Positions 36,559-48,153 are shown, counted from the first letter of the stretch. The stretch: 64,000 nt of DNA from Archivesica marissinica (GCA_014843695.1 CM026404.1:88547475-88611474), one strand, 5' to 3'. Notes: generated from the letters alone by a model not told the origin. Made by a program: numbers and translations.

Positions 36559-36869
36559 GTAACCCTTTCAACACCACATGCCTCTCAATAGGCTAACAAA
36601 AAGGGTAGATACGAGCCGTCTCATCAGGATCTGCACTTTTTGCCAGTAATATTACTATTTTTAGACAAAAATTACCCATTTTGATAAATGAAAATAGCAT
36701 GCACCAGTCCATGTCAGTTTCTTGTGTTGAATGCACCAGTCCATGTCAGTTACTTGTGTTGAATGCACCAGTCCATGTCAGTTTCTTGTGTTGAATGCAC
36801 CAGTCCATGTCAGTTACTTGGTGTTGAATGCACCAGTCCATGTCAGTTACTTGGTGTTGAATGGGTTAA
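36559..36869 (+). mobile_element. TTAA-ended MITE, copy 2 (family M1), with a short internal array
   Basis: Starts GTAACCCTTTCAACACC (first base of TTAA changed) and ends GGTGTTGAATGGGTTAA, giving 16-bp inverted ends with one mismatch. The 3' part holds five tandem copies of a 31-32-bp segment (ATGCACCAGTCCATGTCAGT, TACTTGTGTTGA) at about 36699-36847, an early stage of the expansion seen at 57541-60405. Confidence 0.85.
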
Positions 36870-37199
36870 AGATGCATTCCTGTTCAAAATCCCTGTCACA
36901 ATTACTAATCACGTTGTTATCATGTAATTGTATTATAAAACCATTATTCCCCGAGTATCCCAGTAAACAAATAAAATCAAACATTTTAAATTTATTCGAA
37001 AATAATAAAATATTTTTGGAGTAACCTAGTAATTAAATAAATTTAAAAAAATTTATCCGGAAATCATACGGCTTGATTATTCAGCTTTTTCTACAACCGT
37101 TCACATTCTAGTCACATGATCGTAATTCATAATGTTCTAAAAATAGCGCACTGTATGCAAATTTTCAACCGATTTATCAATGGTATTCAGAGGTGGACA
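36870..37199. other. Unassigned AT-rich spacer
   Basis: About 330 bp without a recognised feature. Confidence 0.4.
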
Positions 37200-37521
37200 T
37201 TTTGTATCCAGTTCCATCTGCTTTGTATCCAGTTCCATCTGCTTTGTATCCAGTTCCATCCGCTTTGTATCCAGTTCCATCCACTTTGTATCCAGTTCCA
37301 TCCGCTTTGTATCCAGTTCCATCCGCTTTGTATCCAGTTCCATCCGCTTTGTATCCAGTTCCATCCGCTTTGTATCCAGTTCCATCCGCTTTGTATCCAG
37401 TTCCATCCGCTTTGTATCCAGTTCCATCTGCTTTGTATCCAGTTCCATCTGCTTTGTATCCAGTTCCATCCGCTTTGTATCCAGTTCCATCCGCTTTGTA
37501 TCCAGTTCCATCTGTTTTGTA
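37200..37521. repeat. 21-bp minisatellite, about 15 copies
   Basis: Unit TTGTATCCAGTTCCATCCGC plus T, very homogeneous apart from CCGC/CTGC/CCAC changes. The 21-bp period keeps several frames open on both strands (heptapeptides such as MELDTKR and QFHPLCI); these are not proteins. Confidence 0.97.
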
Positions 37522-37600
37522 GATCTCGATAGCAAACAACTGAATTGTGTTGTGTGCAAATCAATTTTAGCATGTCCATCAACATTGCAAGTATAAAAAC

Positions 37601-37616
37601 GGGGGGGGGGGGGGGG
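37601..37616 (+). repeat. Poly-G run, 16 G
   Basis: An uninterrupted G16 tract. Its exact length is unreliable in sequencing. A second tract (13 G) is at 38280-38292. Confidence 0.9.
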
Positions 37617-38222
37617 CACTCACATACAGTGCATATCTCCAGGCCAAACATCACGATTAATCTAAAACCATTAATCTAATACCAAGTTCCCAAACTTAGT
37701 CATGTATCAATTTATTTCCACAAATGACGTCCAACAGATATCCTATGGATGGATTGTTGTCACTTGGAGGGTACTTTCATGTCTTTAACTGATACAAGTA
37801 TCCTACTTAAAAGATTTAATACAGCAGGCAGTTAGTTGATCAAATTTCATATCTTACTCCCCTGGGACCCACCCATTTATTGTTGCCACGGCAACAATGC
37901 CTTCATTGTAATGGAACCTACTTCTGGAACAATTTAACAACCTCTTCAGACTATATGTTCGAAAATGTAGTCAGATCTTTATCAAACTTTACAAATCCAA
38001 AGTAGTACGCTGTCTGCTTATACAGTATCAATTGTCATCTGAATTGTAATGGAAATCTGTAATTAACCACTCCTATAAAAATTAACCAAATATTGAAGAA
38101 ATAGCAACTCTTGGGTATCTTCTTTGATCTTTTTTAATTTGAAATTTTGACAAGTAGTACAATATTGTCACGTCAGTGTTACTAAATACACACTATCGTT
38201 GTCATGTTTGGTCAGCCACAAA
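37617..38222. other. Apparently unique sequence with an X-box-like site
   Basis: About 600 bp without repeats that I can see. It includes the RFX-type palindrome at 37882-37895. No exon is recognised. Confidence 0.45.
37882..37895. promoter_or_regulatory. RFX X-box-like palindrome 1
   Basis: GTTGCC AC GGCAAC matches the RFX-factor X-box pattern GTNRCC-N2-RGYAAC, extended to TTGTTGCC/GGCAACAA. RFX factors drive ciliary genes in animals. No transcription start is identifiable, so this is only a motif match. Confidence 0.35.
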
Positions 38223-38409
38223 ATAACTAACATTTGTGACAGAATCATATTGAAAATATTGCATTTTCCTGCTCGTTATGGGGGGGGGGGGGAGTATTTC
38301 ATTGCCCTGTCATTAAAAATAACTAACATTTGTGACAGAATCATATTGAAAATATTGCATTTTCCTACTCGTTATGGGGGAAAAAAGTATTTCATTGCCC
38401 TGTCATTAA
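38223..38409. repeat. 96-bp tandem duplication
   Basis: Two copies, at 38223 and 38319, of a unit with ATAACTAACATTTGTGACAG, ATTGCATTTTCCTGCTCGTT and TATTTCATTGCCCTGTCATT. They are nearly identical except that the 13-G tract of the first copy is GGGGG followed by AAAAAA in the second. Confidence 0.95.
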
Positions 38410-38429
38410 ATAATAATTATGTATATTAG

Positions 38430-38819
38430 CTGCTGTGGTATATCGTCATTTTCCAATCTGTACATTTATTATTCCTCAAGAAAGAAGTACAAATTAATAA
38501 AATTTCTTCAAGTGGCAACACTGACTCTTCAAACTACTTAGTTGTTGCTTCCAAAAATACTGCGCGTTTATCCACCACAGGCATTTCGGAAAACGAAACA
38601 TTTGTGCTTTTCATTAAGCAAATCTTGATAAACCTTCAAAAGGTTACAAGCAGCTTCTTGAATCTAGAACGGTTAATTATAAAGGAACCAGTAACCTACA
38701 TTGACGTTTATGGGTCAGTTCTTCAGCTTGACACCAAATTGACCCTCTTCAAATATGGCTCCAAGCTCTACAGTACATCATTGACTTTTTTAACCTCCTC
38801 TGTGAAGAGTCGTCATTGA
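38430..38819 (+). other. 129-codon open frame, possible exon, unproven
   Basis: Open from just after an in-frame TAG (38427-38429) to TGA at 38817-38819, with no ATG; the first GTG is at 38604. Residue composition is ordinary rather than repetitive (for example NTDSSNYLVVASKNTAR and EPVTYIDVYGSVLQLDTK). An AG lies at its left edge, so an internal exon with acceptor at 38429 is conceivable, though the upstream pyrimidine tract is poor. No family is recognised. A frame of this length could also arise by chance in this much AT-rich DNA on two strands. Confidence 0.2.
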
Positions 38820-38871
38820 CTGATTGTACCTCCTCTGTGAAGAGCCGTCATTGACTGTTTGTACCTCCTAT
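38783..38871. repeat. Short tandem duplication of about 43 bp
   Basis: CCTCCTCTGTGAAGAGTCGT plus CATTGACTGATTGTA is followed by a copy with GAGCCGT and CTGTTTGTA and then the start of a third (ACCTCCT). It overlaps the end of the open frame above. Confidence 0.85.
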
Positions 38872-38978
38872 AATGCTGGAAATTGAGCTTCTACACGAGG
38901 AGCTTCCTCACTCATATAGTAGCAAAGTGAATACCATGCAATTGCTTAATTTTCTGCGGCTTTTGTCAAGAAACTTCC

Positions 38979-38992
38979 GTCACCATAGCAAC
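38979..38992. promoter_or_regulatory. RFX X-box-like site 2
   Basis: GTCACC AT AGCAAC also fits GTNRCC-N2-RGYAAC, with the preferred AT centre. It lies 1.1 kb from the first match, in the same apparently unique block and on the other side of the open frame. Confidence 0.35.
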
Positions 38993-39060
38993 TAAATGGT
39001 GTTCATACTGATATATCAGTGAGGTTGTTCTAAATTGGTGTTAACTATATTTAACCACTG

Positions 39061-39292
39061 GAAGTCGTGATAGCGCAGTGGATGCGCGTTTGCTTCAGGT
39101 GCGAAAGGTCCGGAGTTCGAGCCCCGCTTGAGCCGTTACGATTGTGCCCTTAGGCAAGGCAGTTAAATTCCACATTGCCTTTTCTCTCCTTCATGGCGAT
39201 GGATTCCATCAGGAATGAGGTCTCGAGAGTGATTAATATAAGTTTGAAAGAACTTTTTTCGCAATCGAGCTAAAATAAATTTGTATAAACTA
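39061..39292 (+). mobile_element. SINE-A, full-length reference copy
   Basis: tRNA-like head GAAGTCGTGATAGCGCAGTG, anticodon-like TTGCTTCAGGTGCGAA, B-box-like GGAGTTCGAGCCCC. Body: GTGCCCTTAGGCAAGGCA, CACATTGCCTTTTCTC, GGCGATGGATTCCATCAGGA, GGTCTCGAGAGTGATTAATA. Tail: CGCAATCGAGCTAAAATAAA, TTTGTATAAA. It is flanked by TAACCACTGG (39052-39061) and TAACCGCTGG (39293-39302), a target-site duplication with one mismatch. There is no poly-A tail, as in other SINEs that end in a LINE-like 3' sequence. Confidence 0.93.
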
Positions 39293-39302
39293 TAACCGCT
39301 GG

Positions 39303-39612
39303 GATGAGAGTTATTGGTTTTGTGGCTGCGGCTGTGTGTGTACAGGATACTGTAACAAGTTGTAGATGAAGTTTGATGAAACTTTGTGGATATATCGAGG
39401 ATTGTTCTAGGAGGAAGTGATTCGATGGTGGGAGAAATCAATCTCGATCTGTCATGGTGGTCAGCAGTATCTACTCCCATTGAGTTCTGTCGTAAACTGT
39501 TCATGCTTGTAACTCAAGAACGTTGTAAGATCGACATATAGCTCCAATGGAACAAACACCTATACCCAAATAAACCATACCCAGTGACCTTGAGGTTTAC
39601 CTTTCACGGTCA
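39303..39612. other. Unassigned spacer
   Basis: About 310 bp, nothing recognised. Confidence 0.4.
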
Positions 39613-39675
39613 TGTAAAATCAAGCATTTGGAGACGTCGTTCAACTGGGCAACTGATAGCGATGATAAGTAAACT
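39613..39675 (+). mobile_element. SINE-C 3' tail fragment, diverged
   Basis: GGAGACGTCGTTCAACTGGG and CAACTGATAGCGATGATAAG align with the SINE-C tail GGAGGCGTCGCTCATATGGG, CAACCGGTAGCGACGATAAA at 36355-36394. Upstream parts of the element are not recognisable, so this is a 5'-truncated or decayed copy. Confidence 0.65.
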
Positions 39676-40006
39676 TAAATCACACAGATTTCTAACACCC
39701 ACCCTACAGCCCCCCCTGGATATAACAAATCGTCTATACTGTGAACATTTTATGCTATGACTCGAGCTGACTATCAACCCAGCCAGCGATAAGCCAATCA
39801 GCGATTGAAACAGCGACACATCTTCAGCAAGTTATCAAACAGCCGCCATTTTCCTCGTCAACTTCTCGCAATTATCGGTGTCTAGAAAATTCTGATCACG
39901 TGACTAGTGGGAGGAGCTGTAGTCTCATCGGCGGCCTCCTTTGTGGAGGAATGTCCCACGTACCCCTCTGAACAGTAATTCATGCACTGATGGGCGGCAC
40001 CTTTCA
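39676..40006. other. Unassigned spacer
   Basis: About 330 bp, moderately GC-rich; no feature recognised. Confidence 0.4.
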
Positions 40007-40565
40007 TAGAGCCACCAACATTCCACAAGCCAAGAGCCACCAACATTCCACACGCCAAGAGCCACCAACATTCCACAAGCCAAGAGCTACCAACATTCCA
40101 CAAGCCAAGAGCCACCAACATTCCACAAGCCAAGAGCCACCAACATTCCACAAACCAAGAGCCACCAACATTCCACAAGCCAAGAGCCACCAACATTCCA
40201 CAAGCCAAGAGCCACCAACATTCCACAAGCCAAGAGCCACCAACATTCCACAAGCCAAGAGCTACCAACATTCCAAGAGCCACCAACATTCCACAAGCCA
40301 AGAGCCACCAACATTCCAAGAGCCACCAACATTCCACAAGCCAAAGAGCCACCAACATTCCACAAGCCAAGAGCCACCAACATTCCACAAGCCAAGAGCT
40401 ACCAACATTCCAAGAGCCACCAACATTCCACAAGCCAAGAGCCACCAACATTCCAAGAGCCACCAACATTCCACAAGCCAAGAGCTACCAACATTCCAAG
40501 AGCCACCAACATTCCACAAGCCAAGAGCCACCAACATTCCAAGAGCCACCAACATTCCACACGCC
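40007..40565. repeat. 25/18-bp compound minisatellite, about 26 units
   Basis: The long unit is GCCACCAACATTCCACAAGC plus CAAGA (25 bp); the short unit GCCACCAACATTCCAAGA (18 bp) lacks CACAAGC. The left half is all long units. From 40261 long and short alternate irregularly. The 7-bp difference shifts the frame between unit types. Confidence 0.96.
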
Positions 40566-41454
40566 AGTATTGCTTCTTAGCATGATAGAATTTGTAACAC
40601 CAGTGGGGTTCAAACCTACTGACCATCGTAAGTGGCATTTAGTGGAAGTTGACGACCATATCCACTCAGCCAACTTTTCCATTAATAAACTTATCACAGT
40701 ATGACTTGTGGGAATGGAGAGGAGGGGGTGGCTGTTGGGGGAGGAGGGGGCGATGGGAATTGGGGATGATGCGTTGCATGATGTCAATTCTTGATAAATA
40801 ATTCAGCTGATTATGTGCTATTAATATGAATATTTCTACAACAATTTCATCATACCGGTATATTAACTAAGTTTCAATGACTTCATGTCTGATAGGAATC
40901 TCAATTTAGATTTTACGAGGAAATTGCCACTTCCCAATGTCAAGTACGAATAAGGAAAAACCCGTATATTTCTAGATTATTCTTTAGTTCGAAGTTGTGT
41001 ATCAAACATATATTTTATTTGGTCATGGACGGACATAACAATTAATGTATCAGTGGGTCGATTGTTGTGTACTTCTTATCTGCAAAATGCCTTTCTTCCG
41101 CACTTCAAATGTTATGTTGTTTAAATGTATATTTGTACTTTGTGTAAGATTTTAATGAAAGTATGAATTGTTTTAATCAAGTACACTTTCCTTGTGTTTC
41201 CTGTTAACTCGTTATGTTATCTTTAATCATTATAAGTTAGATTAACAGGAGAGCATTTTAGTTTTGAAAAAATCTGATTTGTTGACAGCAGTGACCAATC
41301 GATTTAGAGTCACGGTAGATTGTCACATTTCGATTAATGTGATTGATTATTGCAATAATGAGGCGGCAAATCTAGTTAGAATTTGATACAAAACACTGAA
41401 AAATCAGTGATCCGACTAAGAACTTGATTGGAGATTTTACACTGTACTCCACAC
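40566..41454. other. Unassigned spacer with a G-rich run
   Basis: About 890 bp. At about 40719-40757 there is a G-rich stretch (GGAGAGGAGGGGGTGG, TTGGGGGAGGAGGGGGCG) with four or more G-runs, so G-quadruplex potential on the plus strand. The rest is AT-rich and unrecognised. Confidence 0.45.
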
Positions 41455-41600
41455 AGCTTCATGTGCGTCCCGGAGTTCACACCCAGCTGTAGCCACGATA
41501 GTGCCTGTAGTCAAGGCACTTAAATTTCACATTGCCTCTTTTCTGGATTCCATCAGGAATGAGGTCTCGAGAATGATTCTTGTTTCCCAATAGAGTTAAT
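41455..41600 (+). mobile_element. SINE-A, degraded copy abutting the 27-bp array
   Basis: Recognisable in order: a decayed B-box region (CCGGAGTTCACACCC), GTAGTCAAGGCACTTAAATT, CACATTGCCTCTTTTCT, GGATTCCATCAGGAATGAGG, TCTCGAGAATGATT, CTTGTTTCCCAATAGAG. The 27-bp array begins about ten bases after the tail. Confidence 0.8.
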
Positions 41601-41610
41601 CAATTATATC

Positions 41611-44600
41611 TTGAAGATTATTCATACATTGTTTACCATGAAGACTATTCATACATTGTTTACCATGAAGACTATCATACATTGTTTACCATGATGACTA
41701 TTCATACATTGTTTACCATGAAGACTATTCATACATTGTTTACCATGACGACTATTCATACATTGTTTACTATGAAGACTATTCATACATTGTTTACCAT
41801 GAAGACTATTCATATATTGTTTACCATGAAGACTATTCACACATTGTTTACCATGATGACTATTCATACATTGTTTACTATGAAGACTATTCATACATTG
41901 TTTACCATGAAGACTATTCATACATTGTTTAACATGAAGACTATTCATACATTGTTTACCATGAAGACTATTCGTACATTGTTTACCATGATGACTATTC
42001 ACACATTGTTTACCATGAAGACTATTCATACATTGTTTACCATGAAGACTATTCATACATTGTTTACTATGAAGACTATTCATACATTGTTTACCATGAT
42101 GACTATTCATATATTGTTTAACATGAAGACTATTCATACATTGTTTACTATGAAGACTATTCATACATTGTTTACCATGATGACTATTCATATATTGTTT
42201 AACATGAAGACTATTCATACATTGTTTACTATGATGACTATTCATATATTGTTTAACATGAAGACTATTCATATATTGTTTAACATGAAGACTATTCATA
42301 TATTGTTTAACATGAAGACTATTCATATATTGTTTAACATGAAGACTATTCATACATTGTTTAACATGAAGACTATTCATACATTGTTTACTATGAAGAC
42401 TATTCATACATTGTTTACCATGAAGACTATTTATACATGGTTTAACATGAAGACTATTCATACATTGTTTACTATGAAGACTATTAATACATTGTTTACC
42501 ATGAAGACTATTCACACATTGTTTACCATGAAGACTATTCACACATTGTTTACCATGAAGACTATTCATACATTGTTAACTATGAAGACTATTCATACAT
42601 GGTTTAACATGAAGACTATTCATATATTGTTTACCATGATGACTATTCATATATTGTTTAACATGAAGACTATTCATATATTGTTTAACATGAAGACTAT
42701 TCATATATTGTTTAACATGAAGACTATTCATATATTGTTTAACATGAAGACTATTCATACATTGTTTAACATGAAGACTATTCATACATTGTTTACCATG
42801 ATGACTATTCATACATTGTTTACTATGAAGACTATTCATACATTGTTTACCATGAAGACTATTCACACATTGTTTACCATGATGACTATTCATACATTGT
42901 TTACTATGAAGATTATTCATACATTGTTTACCATGACGACTATTCATACATTGTTTACCATGAAGACTATTCACACATTGTTTACCATGAAGACTATTCA
43001 TACATTGTTTACCATGAAGACTATTCACACATTGTTTACCATGATGACTATTCACACATTGTTTACCATGAAGACTATTCATACATTGTTTACTATGAAG
43101 ATTATTCATACATTGTTTACCATGAAGACTATTCATACATTGTTTAACATGAAGACTATTCATACATTGTTTACCATGAAGACTATTCATACATTGTTTA
43201 CCATGAAGACTATTCATACATGGTTTAACATGAAGACTATTCATATATTGTTTACCATGATGACTATTCATATATTGTTTAACATGAAGACTATTCATAC
43301 ATTGTTTACTATGATGACTATTCATATATTGTTTAACATGAAGACTATTCATATATTGTTTAACATGAAGACTATTCATATATTGTTTAACATGAAGACT
43401 ATTCATATATTGTTTAACATGAAGACTATTCATACATTGTTTAACATGAAGACTATTCATACATTGTTTACCATGAAGACTATTCACACATTGTTTACCA
43501 TGAAGACTATTCATACATTGTTAACTATGAAGACTATTCATACATGGTTTAACATGAAGACTATTCATACATTGTTTACTATGATGACTATTCATATATT
43601 GTTTAACATGAAGACTATTCATATATTGTTTACCATGATGACTATTCATATATTGTTTACCATGATGACTATTCATATATTGTTTAACATGAAGACTATT
43701 CATACATTGTTTACTATGATGACTATTCATACATTGTTTACCATGAAGACTATTCATATATTGTTTACCATGATGACTATTCATATATTGTTTAACATGA
43801 AGACTATTCATATATTGTTTAACATGAAGACTATTCATATATTGTTTAACATGAAGACTATTCATACATTGTTTACTATGAAGACTATTCATATATTGTT
43901 TAACATGAAGACTATTTATATATTGTTTAACATGAAGACTATTCATACATTGTTTAACATGAAGACTATTCATACATTGTTTACTATGAAGACTATTCAT
44001 ACATTGTTTACCATGAAGACTATTCATACATTGTTTACCATGAAGACTATTCATACATTGTTTACTATGATGATTATTCACACATTGTTTACCATGAAGA
44101 CTATTCATACATTGTTTACCATGAAGACTATTCATACATTGTTTACTATGATGACTATTCATACATTGTTTACCATGAAGACTATTCATATATTGTTTAA
44201 CATGAAGACTATTCATACATTGTTTACCATGAAGACTATTCATATATTGTTTAACATGATGACTATTCATACATTGTTTACCATGAAGACTATTCATATA
44301 TTGTTTAACATGAAGACTATTCATACATTGTTTACCATGATGACTATTCATACATTGTTTACCATGAAGACTATTCATATATTGTTTAACATGAAGACTA
44401 TTCATACATTGTTTACCATGATGACTATTCATATATTGTTTAACATGAAGACTATTCATATATTGTTTAACATGATGACTATTCATATATTGTTTACCAT
44501 TAAGACTATTCATACATTGTTTACCATGATGACTATTCATATATTGTTTAACATGAAGACTATTCATACATTGTTTAACATGAAGACTATTCATATATTG

Positions 44601-44685
44601 TTTACCATTAAGACTATTCATACATTGTTTACCATGATGACTATTCATATATTGTTTAACATGAAGACTATTCATACATTGTTTA
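41611..44685. repeat. 27-bp satellite array, about 114 copies
   Basis: Unit GACTATTCATACATTGTTTA plus CCATGAA. Common variants are CATATATTG, CACACATTG, TTTAACATG, TTTACTATG, GATGACT and GGTTTAACATG. The period, a multiple of three, leaves one plus-strand frame open for over 1,000 codons and also opens minus-strand frames. Variation is mostly amino-acid-changing (Lys/Met, Thr/Ile, Thr/Asn), which argues against a protein. The array resumes at 44959. Confidence 0.97.
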
Positions 44686-44958
44686 GTCCGCCTCCGTGGT
44701 CGAGTGGTTAAGGTCGCTGACTTTATACCACTGTAACCTATCATCACTGATGGTCACGTGTTCGAGCCCCGCTCAGACCGTGTCTCATTTATATGAAAAA
44801 GTTGGCAGTTTCTTATGGAGGTTGGTGCACCCAAGTACTGGTTAACCGCTGGAGCCTGCCCAGGAAAGGTGTTGTTAGGTAAACTGCCCGCCGGCGATAT
44901 AGCCCAAAATGGTGCTGATGCAGGCGTAAAACCCGAAATATAACATAAATATAACAAA
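44686..44958 (+). mobile_element. SINE-E inserted in the 27-bp array
   Basis: Ser-tRNA-like start GTCCGCCTCCGTGGTCGAGT, GGTTAAGGTCGCTGAC; B-box-like GTGTTCGAGCCCCGC; body with GTTGGCAGTTTCTTATGGAG, GGTGCACCCAAGTACTGGTT, AACTGCCCGCCGGCGATATA, CGTAAAACCCGAAATATAAC. It is flanked by TCATACATTGTTTA at 44672-44685 and 44959-44972, a 14-bp duplication of array sequence. It is the only copy of this family in the window. Confidence 0.9.
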
Positions 44959-45246
44959 TCATACATTGTTTACCATGAAGACTATTCATACATTGTTTAC
45001 TATGAAGACTATTCATACATTGTTTAACATGAAGACTATTCATATATTGGTTACCATGAAGACTATTCATATATTGTTTACTATGAAGACTATTCATACA
45101 TTGTTTAACATGAAGACTATTCATACATTGTTTAACATGAAGACTATTCATACATTGTTTACCATTAAGACTATTCATACATGGTTTAACATGAAGACTA
45201 TTCATACATTGTTTACCATTAAGACTATTCCTACATTGTTTTTCAT
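44959..45246. repeat. 27-bp satellite array, continuation, about 10-11 copies
   Basis: Same unit and phase as 41611-44685, resumed after the SINE-E insertion; it ends at TCCTACATTGTTTTTCATGA. Confidence 0.95.
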
Positions 45247-45396
45247 GACCCCGCTCCTGCAGAACGTTTATTTACCTTACACCATTCTTGTGTTACCCAT
45301 AAAACAGGTTATTGAGCCCAAGTTGTCAATATTTACAGGATTATTTTAGTGCATTGTGAACAGATTGTTGGATAAGATTATTGTCATTGATTGCCC

Positions 45397-46748
45397 AGAT
45401 TCTCTGTCTGGTACACTGAGGGCACGTGCTGTGTGAATGCACTGAGGGGAAGTTGTCCAGATTCTCTGTCTGGTTCACTGAGGGCACGTGCTGTGTGAAT
45501 GCACTGAGGGGAAGTTGTCCAGATTCTCTGTCTGGTTCACTGAGGGCACGTGCTGTGTGAATGCACTGAGGGGAAGTTGTCCAGATTCTATGTCTGGTTC
45601 ACTGAAGGCACGTGCTGTGTGAATGCACTGAGGGGAAGTTGTCCAGATTCTCTGTCTGGTTCACTGAAGGCACGTGCTGTGTGAATGCACTACGGGAAGT
45701 TGTCCAGATTCTCTGTCTGGTTCACTGAGGGCACGTGCTATGTGAATGCACAAAGGGGAAGTTGTCCAGATTCTCTGTCTGGTTCACTGAGGGCACGTGC
45801 TGTGTGAATGCACTACGGCAAGTTGTCCAGATTCTCTGTCTGGTTCACTGAAGGCACGTGCTGTGTGAATGCACTACGGGAAGTTGTCCAGATTCTCTGT
45901 CTGGTACACTGAAGGCACGTGCTATGTGAATGCACAAAGGGGAAGTTGTCCAGATTCTCTGTCTGGTTCACTGAGGGCACGTGCTGTGTAAATGCACAGA
46001 GGGGAAGTTGTCCAGATTCTCTGGTTCACTGAGGGCACGTGCTGTGTGAATGCACTGAGGGGAAGTTGTCCATTCTATGTCTGGTTCACTGAAGGCACGT
46101 GCTGTGTGAATGCACTGAGGGGAAGTTTTCCAGATTCTCTGTCTGGTTCACTGAAGGCACGTGCTGTGTGAATGCACTACGGGAAGTTGTCCATATTCTC
46201 TGCCTGGTTCACTGATGGCACGTGCTGTGTGAATGCACAAAGGGGAAGTTGTCCAGATTCTCTGGTACACTGAAGGCACGTGCTGTGTAAATGCACAGAG
46301 GGGAAGTTGTCCAGATGCTCTGGTTCACTGAGGGCACGTGCTGTGTGAATGCACAGAGGGGAAGTTGTCCAGATTCTCTGTCTGGTTCACTGAAGGCACG
46401 TGCTGTGTGAATGCACTAAGGGGAAGTTGTCCAGATTCTCTTGTCTGGTACACTGAAGGCACGTGCTGTGTGAATGCACAGAGGGGAAGTTGTCCAGATT
46501 CTCTGTCTGGTACACTGAAGGCACGTGCTGTGTGAATGCACTGAGAGGAAGTTGTCCAGATTCTCTGTCGTGTACACTGAAGGCACGTGCTGTGTGAATG
46601 CACTGAGGGGAAGTTGTCCAGATTCTCTGTCTTGTTCACTGAAGGCACGTGCTGTGTGAATGCACTGAGGGGAAGTTGTCCAGATTCTCTGTCTGGTACA
46701 CTGAAGGCACGTGCTGTGTGAATGCACAGAGGGAAGTTGTCCAGATTC
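45397..46748. repeat. 62-bp minisatellite, about 22 copies
   Basis: Unit pieces in order: AGATTCTCTGTCTGGTTCAC, TGAGGGCACGTGCTGTGTGA, ATGCACTGAGGGGAAGTTGT, CC. Shortened units lack CTGTCT or G residues in the GGGG run. Each unit carries an E-box CACGTG inside GGCACGTGC. Confidence 0.96.
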
Positions 46749-47072
46749 TGTGGCTGGCTGTTGAAAACAGGTTATCTCAGTGATTCCATTGGCTGGCTGT
46801 TGAATACAGGTTAACTCAGTGATTCCCTGGCTGGCTGTTGAAGACAAGTTATCTCAGTGATTCCCTGGCTGGCTGCTTAAGACAGGTTATCTCGATGATT
46901 ACATTGGCTGTTGAAGACAGGTTATCTCAGTGATTCCCTGGCTGACTGCTTAAGACAGGTTATCTCGATGATTACGTTGGCTGTTGAAGACAGGTTATCT
47001 CAGTGATTCCCTGGCTGGCTGTTTAAGACAAGTTATCTCAGAGATTCCCTGGCTGGCTGTTTAAGACAGGTT
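46749..47072. repeat. 38-bp minisatellite, about 8-9 copies
   Basis: Unit GGCTGGCTGTTGAAGACAGG, TTATCTCAGTGATTCCCT, with variants TTTAAGACAAG, CTTAAGACAGG and CTCGATGATTACATT. It starts directly at the end of the 62-bp array. Confidence 0.95.
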
Positions 47073-47712
47073 AGACAGTAAATTAAATCAGGGCAGTCAG
47101 TAGATACAATAATTCCTAAAATCTTTTCCCAGTGGGTTTCTTTATCTACGAGTTTCCGCGACGACGTTCCTTATATGGAAAATTGTCTTAATTGTTGCAA
47201 CATTATCTCTTGAAGTGCTTTCCGGTGTTTATTGTAGCTCCGTATTGCGCACTGTGAGATGAAAAATCTTTATCTACTTAGCCGACTTGTTTTTAATTTG
47301 TCCTTATGTGTCATTTTTGTTATCGTGTCATTTAGTATGCCCGTAATTTACTTCTCCAGGTTTCCTGGGGTTTTGGCAGTTATGATAAAGCTTATTACGA
47401 AAAATGACATTATTATAGCGGATTTTGCAACATTCTTAAAGCTCTCCCTGCAGCTTATATGTTAGCTGCATCACCCTGTGGAACCTGATACAAGAAATCA
47501 TACTTACTGTGGGAAGGTGATACAAGGAAATTCGATGGAAATGGCTGTAATGCACCTTGATTTATTTTGTTTCGATTGATTTTCATGTTCCGTTGTATCC
47601 AACTTTCACAGTTGTGTTGTAATGGGGTGCATGGGGTGATCTTACGGTGTTATTGATTTTCTTTGCTATTTATTTGCAACATAATTACAAGCAGATCCAA
47701 GCGTTTAAAGCG
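47073..47712. other. Unassigned spacer
   Basis: About 640 bp. A 68-codon hydrophobic open frame (47259-47465) is not recognised and has no supporting signal. Confidence 0.4.
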
Positions 47713-48153
47713 TGCAAATACACAAAACTCTAGAAACCGGCCATGCAGTGCAAATACACAAAACTATAGAAACCGGCCATGCAGTGCAAATACACAAAAC
47801 TCTAGAAACCGGCCATGCAGTGCAAATACACAAAACTATAGAAACCGGCCATGCAGTGCAAATACACAAAACTATAGAAACCAGCCATGCGGTGCAAATA
47901 CACAAAACTATAAAAACCGGCCATGCGGTGCAAATACACAAAACTATAGAAACCAGCCATGCAGTGCAAATACACAAAACTATAAAAACCGGCCATGCGG
48001 TGCAAATACACAAAACTATAGAAACCGGCCATGCTGTGTAAATACACAAAACTCTAGAAACCGGCCATGCGGTGCAAATACACAAAACTAAATTACCGGC
48101 CATGTGGTGCAAATACACAAAACTATAGAAATTACCGACCATGCAGTGCAAAT
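47713..48153. repeat. 36-bp minisatellite, about 12 copies
   Basis: Unit TGCAAATACACAAAACTATA plus GAAACCGGCCATGCAG; variants ACTCTAG, CCAGCC, TATAAAAACC and GCGG. The period opens frames on both strands; not coding. Confidence 0.96.

Noticed and set aside
41580..44711. Repetitive protein of about 1,040 residues
   Set aside because: It is the 27-bp satellite read in an open frame. Minus-strand frames are open too, and the variants are mostly amino-acid-changing.
45397..46748. Array of about 22 E-boxes (CACGTG)
   Set aside because: Each is one copy of the 62-bp unit. There is no independent sign of regulation and no nearby gene.
47259..47465. 68-codon hydrophobic frame as a membrane peptide
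   Set aside because: T-rich DNA readily gives hydrophobic frames; nothing else supports a gene.
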